NCBI RefSeq assembly: GCF_016612535.1
Contig: NZ_JAENXS010000002.1
Location: 2,914,001-2,978,000 of the forward strand
DNA: 64,000 nucleotides
Direction of reading: 5' to 3'
Source of the DNA: Bradyrhizobium diazoefficiens
Lineage (GTDB): Bacteria; Pseudomonadota; Alphaproteobacteria; Rhizobiales; Xanthobacteraceae
Below, in pieces: positions 52,682-60,223 of this stretch (positions within the stretch are counted from its first letter, which is position 1; each line of letters begins with the position of its first letter). A program made the translations under genes and the position numbers. A model generated the notes under the pieces. It saw nothing but the letters and a program-made list of their open reading frames with translations, did no database searches and was not told the DNA's origin.

Positions 52682-53114
52682 TCATCGCCTCCGCCAGACA
52701 GCCATTTCCGAGTGAGATAGACCCCCTGAATGCGCGGCTATTCAAGAGAGACTCCCAACGCACGCCGGCCGGGTCAAGAATTTTCGGGAGAACGGTCTGG
52801 ACGGGTATCGCCGATAGAGTCCAGAACTTCCCGTATCTCCCTATGAATTTGGCGCTCTCTTCGAGCGCGCGTGGCCTGGCGTAAGCGACGATCTCGCCCC
52901 TCGTGGTCCCGAGAGGAAGCCGCGAACCCAGCCGCGCCATCGTTTATGTATCGGCTTTTTTACGGCCGCTTCGTGCGAGCTTCTTCAAGTGTTGCACAGG
53001 TACGCGGAACACGTGGACAAGCGCGAGCCCTGCCGATGGCGAATCCCTGCTCCGTGCTAAGCGCCCGGAACGAGCAGGCGGGCGGAAGGATTCGTCCAGG
53101 CAGGAGTGGTCTCG
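52682..53114. other. Intergenic region
   Basis: About 430 bases upstream of the serine recombinase. No gene is supported. It is the promoter side of the recombinase and the likeliest place for an attachment site, but no direct repeat was found by eye. Confidence 0.4.
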
Positions 53115-53384
53115 ATGCTGATGGCGAAGGAAACACGGCCGGCGATCCGAACGCTGCGCGGTTGGGCGATCTCCGTGCTGCAGGAGGCCGGCGCCATCCG
53201 AGAATGCGAGGAGCACGGCTGGATGCAGGACCTGGCCGACCCGCATGCGCGCGAACGCGCCTTCGACATCGCCCGCCGGGATCCGCCGCCTGGCGTCTCG
53301 CTGGAGGCAGCGTCCGTGGCGATCGCAGAAATGCTGGACTCGATCGGCGATAGCTGTCCGGAGTGCCCGCCAGACTTCGCCTAG
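53115..53384 (+). CDS. Small conserved hypothetical protein
   Basis: An 89-residue protein from ATG 53115, with AGGAG 8 bases upstream. The sequence GAIRECEEHGWMQDLADPHA, RERAFDIARRDPPPG and SIGDSCPECPPDFA (CxxC) reads as a typical small rhizobial protein; I recall very similar proteins in Bradyrhizobium genomes but know no function. It ends in a 4-base convergent overlap with the next gene. Confidence 0.7.
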   Translation: MLMAKETRPAIRTLRGWAISVLQEAGAIRECEEHGWMQDLADPHARERAFDIARRDPPPGVSLEAASVAIAEMLDSIGDSCPECPPDFA

Positions 53385-53572
53385 GCCGCCTCGTCGGCGC
53401 CGCCGGACGTCGGGGGCGCCCGCATGCGGGCGAGCTCCTGCCAGGCCATCGCCAAGTTGATCAAGCGTTGCCGCTCCAGCCCATCGGCCGCGATCGCGAG
53501 CTTCATGGCCGCTATCGCCTCGCTCTCGGGTTGGTAATCGTTGCCCATGCTCCCGATATCGTAGCTGGACAA
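53381..53572 (-). CDS. Small conserved hypothetical protein
   Basis: A 63-residue protein: MSSYDIGSMGNDYQPESEAI then AAMKLAIAADGLERQRLINL and AMAWQELARMRA. The helical ERQRLINLAMAWxxLA stretch is a recurring small-protein theme in Bradyrhizobium-type genomes. Function unknown. It converges on the preceding gene. Confidence 0.6.
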   Translation of the reverse strand: MSSYDIGSMGNDYQPESEAIAAMKLAIAADGLERQRLINLAMAWQELARMRAPPTSGGADEAA

Positions 53573-53620
53573 CGTAAACGGCAGGTGGCCGGCGCCCCGT
53601 AGGATTCCCGTCCCGACAAG

Positions 53621-53836
53621 TCATCTCTCAGGTTTGCGCTTCCGTCCCGCTTCCGGATTCGCCGCCGCCTCGCGAGCCAGACGTTCCGCCTTCAGCCGCT
53701 CGCGGTTGGCGTGGAAGGCCTGCTGGGCGCGCTCACGCTCGGACAGCGCCACCTTTACCTCCGCCTTCCGAAAGACCTTGTGAGCCTCCCGTTCCGCCGC
53801 GGTCGGCGGCCTCCGTTCGGATATGTGGTTGCTCAT
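53621..53836 (-). CDS. Small basic coiled-coil-like hypothetical protein
   Basis: A 71-residue protein from ATG 53836, with GGAG close upstream (GGGAGCAA). It is almost all charged helix: TAAEREAHKVFRKAEVKVAL, SERERAQQAFHANRERLKAE, ending EAGRKRKPER. Function is unknown; the composition suggests a nucleic-acid or protein-binding helical peptide. Confidence 0.6.
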   Translation of the reverse strand: MSNHISERRPPTAAEREAHKVFRKAEVKVALSERERAQQAFHANRERLKAERLAREAAANPEAGRKRKPER

Positions 53837-54090
53837 TTGCTCCCTCCGTCGGTCGCAAACGGTCCTTGGCGCCAAACTGGTCCGCGCATCAGGACCGCCA
53901 ACCTAGGTGGTAGGTTTTCCTCCGGCTTGGGGCTTTGGGGAGTAGGGTGCCAGAGGCAGGGAATCGACGTCTGACGGGCCGGTTCGTTCCATCCCGCGCT
54001 CCGGTCGGCCAATTACATTCGTCGAAGCAGGATGCGGCTCGTGCTGCGAAATGAGGCTGCCGCTGCCGCCCGGTCCCGGAGCATCGTGCT

Positions 54091-54282
54091 CTAGCCTTCG
54101 TCAGGCTCCCGCACCACCGGCGGTTCTTCGGCACCTTCGTTCTCGTCGCCTTCCTCTTCGTCCTCGTCCTCGTCGTCTCCGTCTTCATCCGGATCTCGGG
54201 GGGGTGTCATGTCGCCTATGGCCACGAACGGACTGCGGTCGATCAACCTGGCTGACAATTCCTCTGGGAAAAGTGGGGTCAT
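54091..54282 (-). CDS. Small acidic hypothetical protein next to ku
   Basis: A 63-residue protein from ATG 54282, with GAGGAG 6 bases upstream (MTPLFPEELSARLIDRSPFV). The second half is a highly acidic run of Asp and Glu (PPRDPDEDGDDEDEDEEEGD). A longer form could start at GTG 54345, overlapping the ku stop as GTGA. It follows ku in the same direction and is probably co-transcribed. Its charge resembles DNA-mimic or chaperone-like tails, but no function is known. Confidence 0.6.
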   Translation of the reverse strand: MTPLFPEELSARLIDRSPFVAIGDMTPPRDPDEDGDDEDEDEEEGDENEGAEEPPVVREPDEG

Positions 54283-54341
54283 GCGTTGCTCCTCGGGTGT
54301 CCAATCTGCGGGACGGCGCCCGCCATGCGTTGGTCTGCCAC

Positions 54342-55286
54342 TCACGCGGACTTCCGCTGCGACCTGCCCGCCGGCTTCTTCGCCGCGGTCTCCTTCGCCG
54401 GCTTCTTCCCGGCGATCGGCATCAGCATCTCCTTCTGGCCGGCCGCCGCCTTGCGCGGCGTCTTGGCCGTCTTCTTCGGGGCCGCTTTGGTCTCGACCTT
54501 GGCCTCGGCCGCAGCGCTTCCCACGCTCTTTCGCAGCGCCTCCATCAGATCGACCACATTCTCGCCCTTGGGTCGCTCCTTCGGCCTGATCGTCTTGCCC
54601 GCGCGCTTCTGGTTGATGAGGTCGACGAGCGCGGTCTCATAGTGGTCCTCGAACTTCTCCGGATCGAACCGCCCCGCCTTCTGGTTCACGATGTGCTTCG
54701 CCAGGTCCAGCATGTCCTTGGTGACCTTCACGTCCTGGATCTCTTCAAAGTATTCCTGCTCGCTGCGCACCTCGTAAGGATAGCGCAGCAGCGTGCCGAC
54801 GAGGCCCTTGTCCATCGGCTCGAGCGCGATGATGTGCTCGCGGTTGGTCAGCACCACACGGCCGATCGCGACCTTGTCCATCTCGCGGATGGTCTCGCGG
54901 ATCACGGCGAAGGCGTCGTGGCCGACCTTGCCGTCCGGACGCACGTAGTAGGGCCGGATCAGGTAGCGCGGATCAATGTCGGTCCTGTCGACGAACTCGT
55001 CGATCTCGATGGTGCGCGTGGACTCCAGCGCGATTTCCTCGAGCTCCTCCTTGGTGACCTCGATGAACTGGTCCTTCTCGAGCTGGTAGCCCTTGACGAT
55101 ATCTTCGTTGGGCACCTCGTCGCCGGTGTCGGCGTCGACCTTGAGGTACTTGATGCGGTGACCGGTCTGCCGATTGAGCTGGTTGAACGAGATCTTCTCG
55201 CTGTCCGATGTCGCCGGATACAGCGCCACGGGACAGGTGACGAGGGACAGACGCAGGAAGCCTTTCCAGTTGGCGCGCGGGGCCAT
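54342..55286 (-). CDS. ku: Ku protein (non-homologous end joining)
   Basis: A 314-residue bacterial Ku. ATG 55286 gives the family start MAPRANWKGFLRLSLVTCPV. The ring-forming core is complete: SFNQLNRQTGHRIKYLKVDA, EDIVKGYQLEKDQFI, FVDRTDIDPRYLIRPYYVRP and LVDLINQKRAGK. The tail beyond ~260 is Lys/Ala-rich (APKKTAKTPRKAAAGQK), the basic extension seen in many actinobacterial and rhizobial Ku proteins for DNA and LigD contact. Ku binds DNA ends and recruits LigD. The frame is open upstream to 55472 without coding character. ligD is 6.4 kb to the right on the other strand. Confidence 0.93.
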   Translation of the reverse strand: MAPRANWKGFLRLSLVTCPVALYPATSDSEKISFNQLNRQTGHRIKYLKVDADTGDEVPNEDIVKGYQLEKDQFIEVTKEELEEIALESTRTIEIDEFVDRTDIDPRYLIRPYYVRPDGKVGHDAFAVIRETIREMDKVAIGRVVLTNREHIIALEPMDKGLVGTLLRYPYEVRSEQEYFEEIQDVKVTKDMLDLAKHIVNQKAGRFDPEKFEDHYETALVDLINQKRAGKTIRPKERPKGENVVDLMEALRKSVGSAAAEAKVETKAAPKKTAKTPRKAAAGQKEMLMPIAGKKPAKETAAKKPAGRSQRKSA

Positions 55287-55454
55287 GAACGCAGAACTCC
55301 GGTCGCGGCGGCCTGGATTCAAGACGAACGGCGGGCGCCAGTTCCGACAGGTATGGGTCGCCTGGTCGAGATTCATGCCGGATCCTACGGGCCGCGCCGG
55401 AGGAATCCGCCGCCGACCCTTGACTCTGCGAGAACGGAAAGGGAACATGTCGCC

Positions 55455-55672
55455 ATGCCCGCTGCACCCCAACCGTTCGCGCCCGCCAAGGGCGATCTCG
55501 AGTTCGTCGCCGACCAGGCGATCGAGGCCTGCGGAGGGGACGCCCGGGGGCGGTGAAGGCGCTGCTCGTCGCGGTCGACTTCCTCGAGTCCGAGGTCGAC
55601 GAGCTCAAGGGCGCGGTGTCGAACGGTTATGTGCGCGGCCGCTACGTCGCGCCGCGCGATCGCAAGGAGTAG
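55455..55672 (+). pseudogene. Small conserved protein with a frameshift in a G run
   Basis: ATG 55455 opens MPAAPQPFAPAKGDLEFVAD and QAIEACGGDAR, then TGA closes the frame within CGGGGGCGGTGA. One frame over, coding sequence continues as AVKALLVAVDFLESEVDELK and GAVSNGYVRGRYVAPRDRKE to TAG 55672. Adding one base to the G5 run restores a ~73-residue protein. It is divergent from ku and shares a strong AAGGAG near its end with the next gene. Either a real indel or a base error. Confidence 0.6.
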
Positions 55673-55674
55673 CG

Positions 55675-55920
55675 ATGGACGTCACCTACTATGTGGCACT
55701 GCCGTTCGTCATGGCAGACGACGGGCTCGCGCCTGGCGAGGCGGTGGAGTGCCTGAGCGCCAACGCCGCCGTCATGCGCGCCGAAGCGCTGTCGCGGAAA
55801 CCCGGCTGCGCCGGCGCGGTCGCCTTCTCGCGGACCGGAGACCCATCCAGCGGCGACTTCGGCGACGCCAAGGTCATCCGGAAGTTCGGCGAGGTGCCGG
55901 ACGATCTGAGCACGCTCTGA
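55675..55920 (+). CDS. Small hypothetical protein
   Basis: An 81-residue protein from ATG 55675, with AAGGAG 5 bases upstream. It reads MDVTYYVALPFVMADDGLAP, GEAVECLSANAAVMRAEALS and GCAGAVAFSRTGDPSSGDF, an alpha/beta-looking small domain of the kind found near Ku genes in rhizobia. Function unknown. It follows the frameshifted gene by two bases, so the two form one unit. Confidence 0.7.
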   Translation: MDVTYYVALPFVMADDGLAPGEAVECLSANAAVMRAEALSRKPGCAGAVAFSRTGDPSSGDFGDAKVIRKFGEVPDDLSTL

Positions 55921-55937
55921 CGGGCGGCGGCTTCGGT

Positions 55938-56102
55938 TCACTCGTCGCTCGGACGGGCATCTCTCGGATCGAGCAGGTTCAGCGCCGTCTCGATCTGGGC
56001 GAGCAGCGCCTGGATTTCCTCCCGCTCGTTTGGCCCGGGATCGCTCTCCAGCCGCTCCGTGAGCGCCTGCTTCCGCGCAAGCAGGTTTGCAACCGTTGAC
56101 AT
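55938..56102 (-). CDS. Small helical hypothetical protein
   Basis: A 54-residue protein from ATG 56102: MSTVANLLARKQALTERLES, DPGPNEREEIQALLAQIETA, then LNLLDPRDARPSDE. It is probably a short helical hairpin. The open frame upstream of the ATG is not coding-like. Function unknown; convergent with the preceding small gene. Confidence 0.55.
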   Translation of the reverse strand: MSTVANLLARKQALTERLESDPGPNEREEIQALLAQIETALNLLDPRDARPSDE

Positions 56103-56212
56103 CTCGTTCCCCGCTTCTGGACACCTGAGCTGGGAAGTTGGTGCGCCCGCGACGAACTTGCCAGTTATGGCTTTGCGAATCCGGATCACCGGCTCAGGCT
56201 GATTTGTTCCCG

Positions 56213-56395
56213 CTATTTGGCCGGCGGCCGCAGCGGGCCCTCCATCCACTTCCGGGCATCGGGGTCGTGCAGCGGATCGTCGTCGCAGTCGCGGCAGACG
56301 TAGCGCTCCCCGCCTCTGGCCGTCTCGTCGCGCACAAGCTTCATTGGCCGCCCGCAGTGCGGGCACGGCTTCCGGATCGGATGCAGCAGCGACAT
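56213..56395 (-). CDS. Small zinc-ribbon protein
   Basis: A 60-residue protein with two zinc knuckles: CPHCGRPMKLVRDE and YVCRDCDDDPLHDPDARKWM. The paired CxxC motifs about 20 residues apart form a zinc ribbon. It is one of several tiny zinc-ribbon genes in this neighbourhood. No partner is known. Confidence 0.7.
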   Translation of the reverse strand: MSLLHPIRKPCPHCGRPMKLVRDETARGGERYVCRDCDDDPLHDPDARKWMEGPLRPPAK

Positions 56396-56513
56396 CTGGC
56401 TTCCCCTGCCGCGGTTAGACTATTGCCGATCGCAGCGCAGACACAAGCGAGCTCTTGACGCGAACCGCGCCACGCAATCAAATCCAGCTTCGGTGATGTT
56501 GTGGGGTGGCGTC

Positions 56514-56711
56514 ATGGAAGAGTTCTACAGCGGCTTCGCGCAGCGGGCGCGCGATCTGGCGGAGAAGGCGGACCCGTTCACACGAAGACGACTGCTCGAT
56601 TTGGCCAAAAGGTACGACGCCAAAAGCAAACCGGGCGGCAGCACCCGGCCGCTGCCGCCGCCGCGCACCACGCCGCCGGCGACACTCTTCGCCGGCCCGG
56701 GCGAGGCATGA
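56514..56711 (+). CDS. Small hypothetical protein
   Basis: A 65-residue protein from ATG 56514: MEEFYSGFAQRARDLAEKAD, PFTRRRLLDLAKRYDAKSKP, then a Pro-rich tail (RPLPPPRTTPPATLF). The helical AxxADPxxRxxLLxLAxxY pattern is common in small rhizobial proteins. Its stop overlaps the next start as ATGA, so the two are translated together. Confidence 0.65.
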   Translation: MEEFYSGFAQRARDLAEKADPFTRRRLLDLAKRYDAKSKPGGSTRPLPPPRTTPPATLFAGPGEA

Positions 56712-56857
56712 GGAATGTCGGCTCCGCCGAGGTCAAATGCGACGCCTGCGATGGCGCCGGGCACCAGCCGGCGCGCGAGACCGAACCCGGTCGCAGGATC
56801 TTTCCTGGCCCCTGCACGAAGTGCGGCGGCAAGGGGCGAATACCGAAGCAGGAGTGA
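56708..56857 (+). CDS. DnaJ-type zinc-finger mini-protein
   Basis: A 49-residue protein: MRNVGSAEVKCDACDGAGHQ, then PGRRIFPGPCTKCGGKGRIP. Two CxxCxGxG motifs, as in the DnaJ cysteine-rich region, form a zinc site. ATG 56708 overlaps the upstream stop by four bases. It may bind unfolded peptide or RNA; no partner is known. Confidence 0.65.
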   Translation: MRNVGSAEVKCDACDGAGHQPARETEPGRRIFPGPCTKCGGKGRIPKQE

Positions 56858-57042
56858 GCCTACCCGAATTCAGCAGCCGAGCGTCCTCATGGCGGCCGCG
56901 GTCGCAACGATCCACGGGCCTCTCAGCGGCATTGACGCGGTCAGCGTCAATCCGAACCGGTTTTTGTTCGTGAACCAACGATCGTTCCTGCCGTTGTGCC
57001 GCATCCGGGTCCGCCTTCGACTGCGTGCGCCGAGGCACGACC

Positions 57043-57261
57043 ATGAGGACCGATTCGCGCCAGCATTTCGTTTCAGGCACCGAGGATCGAACCTACCTCG
57101 AGTCGCTGATCCGTGAGGATTTCGAGCGATGCCATCCCGGCGAGACGCTGGAAGATCTCAAGCGGCGCGCATCCTTTTCGAGGGAGGACAGAGGCCTGCT
57201 GCGGGACTGGATGGCGGTAGCAGCGGCTCGCGCCGCGGCTGCATCCAGGGCCAACGCATAG
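57043..57261 (+). CDS. Small hypothetical protein
   Basis: A 72-residue protein from ATG 57043: MRTDSRQHFVSGTEDRTYLE, SLIREDFERCHPGETLEDLK and RRASFSREDRGLLRDWMAVA. Helical, charged, with an Ala-rich end. The composition and codon usage are those of a real gene, and a similar protein theme occurs in Bradyrhizobium. Function unknown. Confidence 0.6.
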   Translation: MRTDSRQHFVSGTEDRTYLESLIREDFERCHPGETLEDLKRRASFSREDRGLLRDWMAVAAARAAAASRANA

Positions 57262-57296
57262 CCAGCGTTGCAGGCTCGAACAGGGATTCAACCCGG

Positions 57297-57680
57297 CTAA
57301 GCCGCCGTATCGAGCAGCTGCGACACGGCGGCAGCCAATTGCGCTGGCGCAAAGGGCTTCTCGATTAGGACGCTACCGTCAACGCCCTGCGATTTCCAAT
57401 CCGGGGCACTGGCGCTCGTCATGTAAATCACGGGAAAGCCGGGCGTGATTTCCCTGATCCGCCGCGCCAGCTCCCAACCCGTGATGCCATCACCCAGATT
57501 GACGTCCGTCTGCAGGGCCCGACACCCCTTGCGGCCATCGGAGAAGGTGGACAGGGCCGCCTCCCCCGAAGAGACCGAGCAGGCCTCGAGACCGCCGTCG
57601 AGCAAGGCGTCCTCGATGAAGCTGCAGATCAGCGCTTCATCCTCCACGACCAGAACACGAACGGCATTACCCACTTTCAA
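57297..57680 (-). CDS. Stand-alone response regulator receiver (REC) protein
   Basis: A 127-residue single-domain CheY-like protein. The acidic pocket is VVEDEALI (E/D at 13-14), the phosphoacceptor is D59 in LQTDVNLGDG, and the Lys is in LIEKPFAPAQL. The switch Thr/Ser is in YMTSASAP. There is no output domain, so it works through protein contact, phosphate shuttling or a partner. No histidine kinase gene is in the window. It lies next to the PRC-barrel gene, whose stop is 4 bases upstream, so the two are one minus-strand unit. Confidence 0.88.
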   Translation of the reverse strand: MKVGNAVRVLVVEDEALICSFIEDALLDGGLEACSVSSGEAALSTFSDGRKGCRALQTDVNLGDGITGWELARRIREITPGFPVIYMTSASAPDWKSQGVDGSVLIEKPFAPAQLAAAVSQLLDTAA

Positions 57681-57683
57681 GCC

Positions 57684-58046
57684 TCAGGCCACCGGCACAC
57701 CGTAGTAGGCGTTCACGGAGCGCGTGGTCGCGGGGTCGCTCCAATTCCAACTGCTCTCGTCGGCGTATTTGGGGGCGCCGCGGAGCTGGTCCTGGGTGAT
57801 GCCGGTGACGTAGCCGCCGAGGTTGGTGTCGTATTTCAGCGCCTGCCAGGGCAGCGGATAGTGATCGTCGCCGATGCCGAGCAGGCCGCCGAAGCTGAGC
57901 ACCGCATACGATAACTTGCCGCTGACCTTGTCGATCATGACGCGCTCGATGTAGCCGACCTTTTCGCCGCCGGCCCCGTACACGTTCGTGCCTTCGACCT
58001 TGTCGCTTCCGATGAGACTGAACGTCTCGCGATTTTCCATGGCCAT
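57684..58046 (-). CDS. PRC-barrel domain protein
   Basis: A 120-residue protein from ATG 58046, which follows AGGAGG with 5-base spacing. It carries a PRC barrel at ~10-85: FSLIGSDKVEGTNVYGAGGE, KVGYIERVMIDKVSGKLSYA and VLSFGGLLGIGDDHYPLPWQ. The C-terminal part (YGVP ending) is short. PRC-barrel proteins of this size are common stress-related proteins in rhizobia and probably act in the cytoplasm in RNA or membrane-associated complexes. It is encoded just before the REC protein. Confidence 0.88.
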   Translation of the reverse strand: MAMENRETFSLIGSDKVEGTNVYGAGGEKVGYIERVMIDKVSGKLSYAVLSFGGLLGIGDDHYPLPWQALKYDTNLGGYVTGITQDQLRGAPKYADESSWNWSDPATTRSVNAYYGVPVA

Positions 58047-58862
58047 GTTGACCTCCTGGATGTTGTCTTCTGGATCAACCGGACGACGGATGGCTTCGTT
58101 CCCGGCTGGGCGGCGTTGTTCTGGACGAGCGGAGATCGAGATGGAGCTGATCAAATCTGGAACGTGATTTTCTGAGAAGGCTCCTCGGCGAATCCTGGGT
58201 CAGCCCGCCGATGTTCGACCATGAGATCGTGGCGCGGCTGGTGGAGCTTGGTTTCCTGAAAACCGAACCGCTTCCCTCCGGAGATGTCGAATACCGGATC
58301 GCCGGGGCTGGGCGAGCGGCGGCTACCGCGTAACCCGCCAGGTCTGAGATCCAGCAGGTCCTGTGGTCTGGGGGTCCGGAGCCTCCTTCGGTGGCCGACC
58401 GAACCCGCCAGATCTGCTCCCAAGGGACAAAGCTACGAAGGAATGGCGGACCCTCAAGTTCGGAGGGAACGATAGTCCTGATAGCCCATTGACCGTCGAG
58501 AGACCGTCGCCGGCCGTTGAACTACGGCGCCTGTCGCGGATAGCCAAAGGTCTCACGACCCGCTATTCAGAACTAGTGCTCGCGAGACAGCCAACGGCCT
58601 ATCTCGGAATCAGAGTTCATCCTCAGCGCCATCCCGATGACCGGAGCTCTCGCTGTCCGGAACAGGCGCCCCCTACTCAAGCGCCGGGTCGAACGAAGGG
58701 AGCAGCGAGATCGCCGCCCTGTCCGTTGAATTCAGGATGGTGAAGCCGATCTGATCGAGCCAGGGTGTCGGCTTCCGCCGATAATTGCCAACTTGAAATC
58801 GGCCTTTGCGCTTCTTATCTGGCGCCAGATTCGAATAAAAATATATATGAGCGGAGGTTGTA
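58047..58862. other. Long intergenic region with one possible short gene
   Basis: About 815 bases. Apart from the short frame at 58211-58333 no gene is supported. The right end (58830-58862), with GAATAAAAATATATATGAG just before the zinc-ribbon gene, is strikingly AT-rich and looks like its promoter region. Confidence 0.45.
58211..58333 (+). CDS. Possible short C-terminal-type peptide
   Basis: A 40-codon frame: MFDHEIVARLVELGFLKTEP then LPSGDVEYRIAGAGRAAATA. It reads like the end of a helical DNA-binding protein, with upstream frame also open for a few codons, so it is more likely a remnant than an independent gene. No ribosome site is seen. Confidence 0.3.
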   Translation: MFDHEIVARLVELGFLKTEPLPSGDVEYRIAGAGRAAATA

Positions 58863-59024
58863 ATGCCGAGGCTGGTCACGTGGACCTGCTTGAATTGCGG
58901 AAATCGCTTTAACTACGAGGAACTGACGCCCGACGAGGTTCGGAAAGCGCAGCGGCGGAGGCAGCCTCTTTCGCAAATCCACTGCCCCAGGTGCAATCGG
59001 ACGGATCTCAGGCGCGAGAGCTGA
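58863..59024 (+). CDS. Small zinc-ribbon protein upstream of TIR gene
   Basis: A 53-residue protein from ATG 58863, with GGAGG about 4-5 bases upstream. MPRLVTWTCLNCGNRFNYEE and SQIHCPRCNRTDLRRES give two CxxC pairs 29 residues apart, a zinc ribbon. It is 33 bases before the TIR-domain gene and probably in the same transcription unit. It could be a nucleic-acid sensor or RNA-binding partner; this is inference. Confidence 0.7.
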   Translation: MPRLVTWTCLNCGNRFNYEELTPDEVRKAQRRRQPLSQIHCPRCNRTDLRRES

Positions 59025-59057
59025 TGCTTCGCGCTTCCCGCGGCTGGAGAGAGTGAA

Positions 59058-60005
59058 TTGGCTACCGTATTTTTCTCGTACTCGCACAAGGACGAAGACC
59101 TGCGGGACCGGTTGGAAACGCATCTCGCCATGTTGAAAAAGCAGGGGCTGATCGATGCGTGGCATGATCGGCGCATCAAGGCCGGCGACGAGGTCGACCA
59201 CAGCATCGACGCCAACCTGAACGCAGCAGACGTCATCCTCCTGCTGGTGTCAGCGGACTTCCTCGCGTCCTCATACTGCTACGATGTCGAGATGCAACGC
59301 GCCATGCAGCGTCACGAAGCACGCGAGGCCCGCGTGATTCCCGTTATCTTGAGACATTGCGATTGGCACTCGGCTCCGTTCGGGAAGCTTTTGGCTGCAC
59401 CGAAGGACGGAAAGCCGATCAAGGCCTGGTCCGATGTCGACGAGGCATTCCTCGATGTCGTCAAGCAAATTCGAGCCGCCTTGCCGGCCAAAGCGACCGC
59501 CAATACCAACGCGCCGAAAGCCTCTCCAGCTCCGACCTCGGCAGCCGTCTCGGGTGCCAAGCCGCGGTCCAGCAATCTGCGGCTAAAGAAGACGTTCACC
59601 GAAGCCGATCGGGACCGCTTCCTGCACGAAAGCTTCGATTTCCTGGCGGAATTCTTCGAGACATCTTTGACAGAGTTGGCAGAGAGGAACGACGGCATCG
59701 AAGTCAACTACCGCCGCATCGACTCCGATCGGTTCACCGCCGTCGTGTACAAGAACGGAAAGGCGATCGGTCGGTGCAAGATCAGCTTCGGCGGGGCGTT
59801 CGGACGCGGCATCTCCTTTTCACACAATGATCAGGCCAGCGACGGGAGCATGAACGAGAGCCTTTCGGTCGAGGCGGACGACGGCGGTCTCTTTCTGAAG
59901 GCTCTGGGGCTGGCGTCCTACGGTTCGGTGGAAGACCGCAAGCTCTCGCAGGAAGCGGCTGCCGAGTATTACTGGTCGCTCTTCATCGAGCCGCTCCAGC
60001 GGTGA
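59058..60005 (+). CDS. TIR-domain protein with novel C-terminal domain
   Basis: A 315-residue protein from TTG 59058. Residues ~1-135 are a TIR domain: VFFSYSHKDEDLRDRLETHL, WHDRRIKAGDEVD, VILLLVSADFLASSYCYDVE, with E78 as the likely catalytic Glu of an NADase, and VIPVILRHCDW. After a Pro/Ala linker (PKASPAPTSAAVSGAKP) the C-terminal 140 residues (LTELAERNDGIEVNYRRIDS, AVVYKNGKAIGRCKISFGGA, SFSHNDQASDGSMN) form a compact unrecognised domain, probably the sensor. TIR proteins of bacteria degrade or cyclise NAD+ upon infection. A zinc-ribbon gene precedes it and a DUF2235 hydrolase follows. Confidence 0.82.
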   Translation: MATVFFSYSHKDEDLRDRLETHLAMLKKQGLIDAWHDRRIKAGDEVDHSIDANLNAADVILLLVSADFLASSYCYDVEMQRAMQRHEAREARVIPVILRHCDWHSAPFGKLLAAPKDGKPIKAWSDVDEAFLDVVKQIRAALPAKATANTNAPKASPAPTSAAVSGAKPRSSNLRLKKTFTEADRDRFLHESFDFLAEFFETSLTELAERNDGIEVNYRRIDSDRFTAVVYKNGKAIGRCKISFGGAFGRGISFSHNDQASDGSMNESLSVEADDGGLFLKALGLASYGSVEDRKLSQEAAAEYYWSLFIEPLQR

Positions 60006-60223
60006 GCGCTGGCCGCTCGTCGGCGCCCTCCCTGCGCGGATCGATGCCGTCTGCAGCCACGTGAAGCTTTCCCTGCCCTCCGGAAACGCGCCAAGTCCAA
60101 GCTCCACGCTCAATGCGCGCAACTGTGTATCCGTTCGCGAATCCCGGCGACGGGCTTGACGGCAAGCCCCGCTGGCCGATTGAGTTCCATTCAAGCCATC
60201 CCAGGGCGATTCGGAGGTGAGGC

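Noticed and set aside
50266..53114. Attachment sites of the serine recombinase
   Set aside because: No convincing direct repeat or split core could be found by eye on either side of the gene, so none is annotated.
54051..55556. Long open frame (501 codons) on the plus strand
   Set aside because: It is antisense to ku; Leu/Arg-rich composition typical of the complement of an alphaproteobacterial gene.
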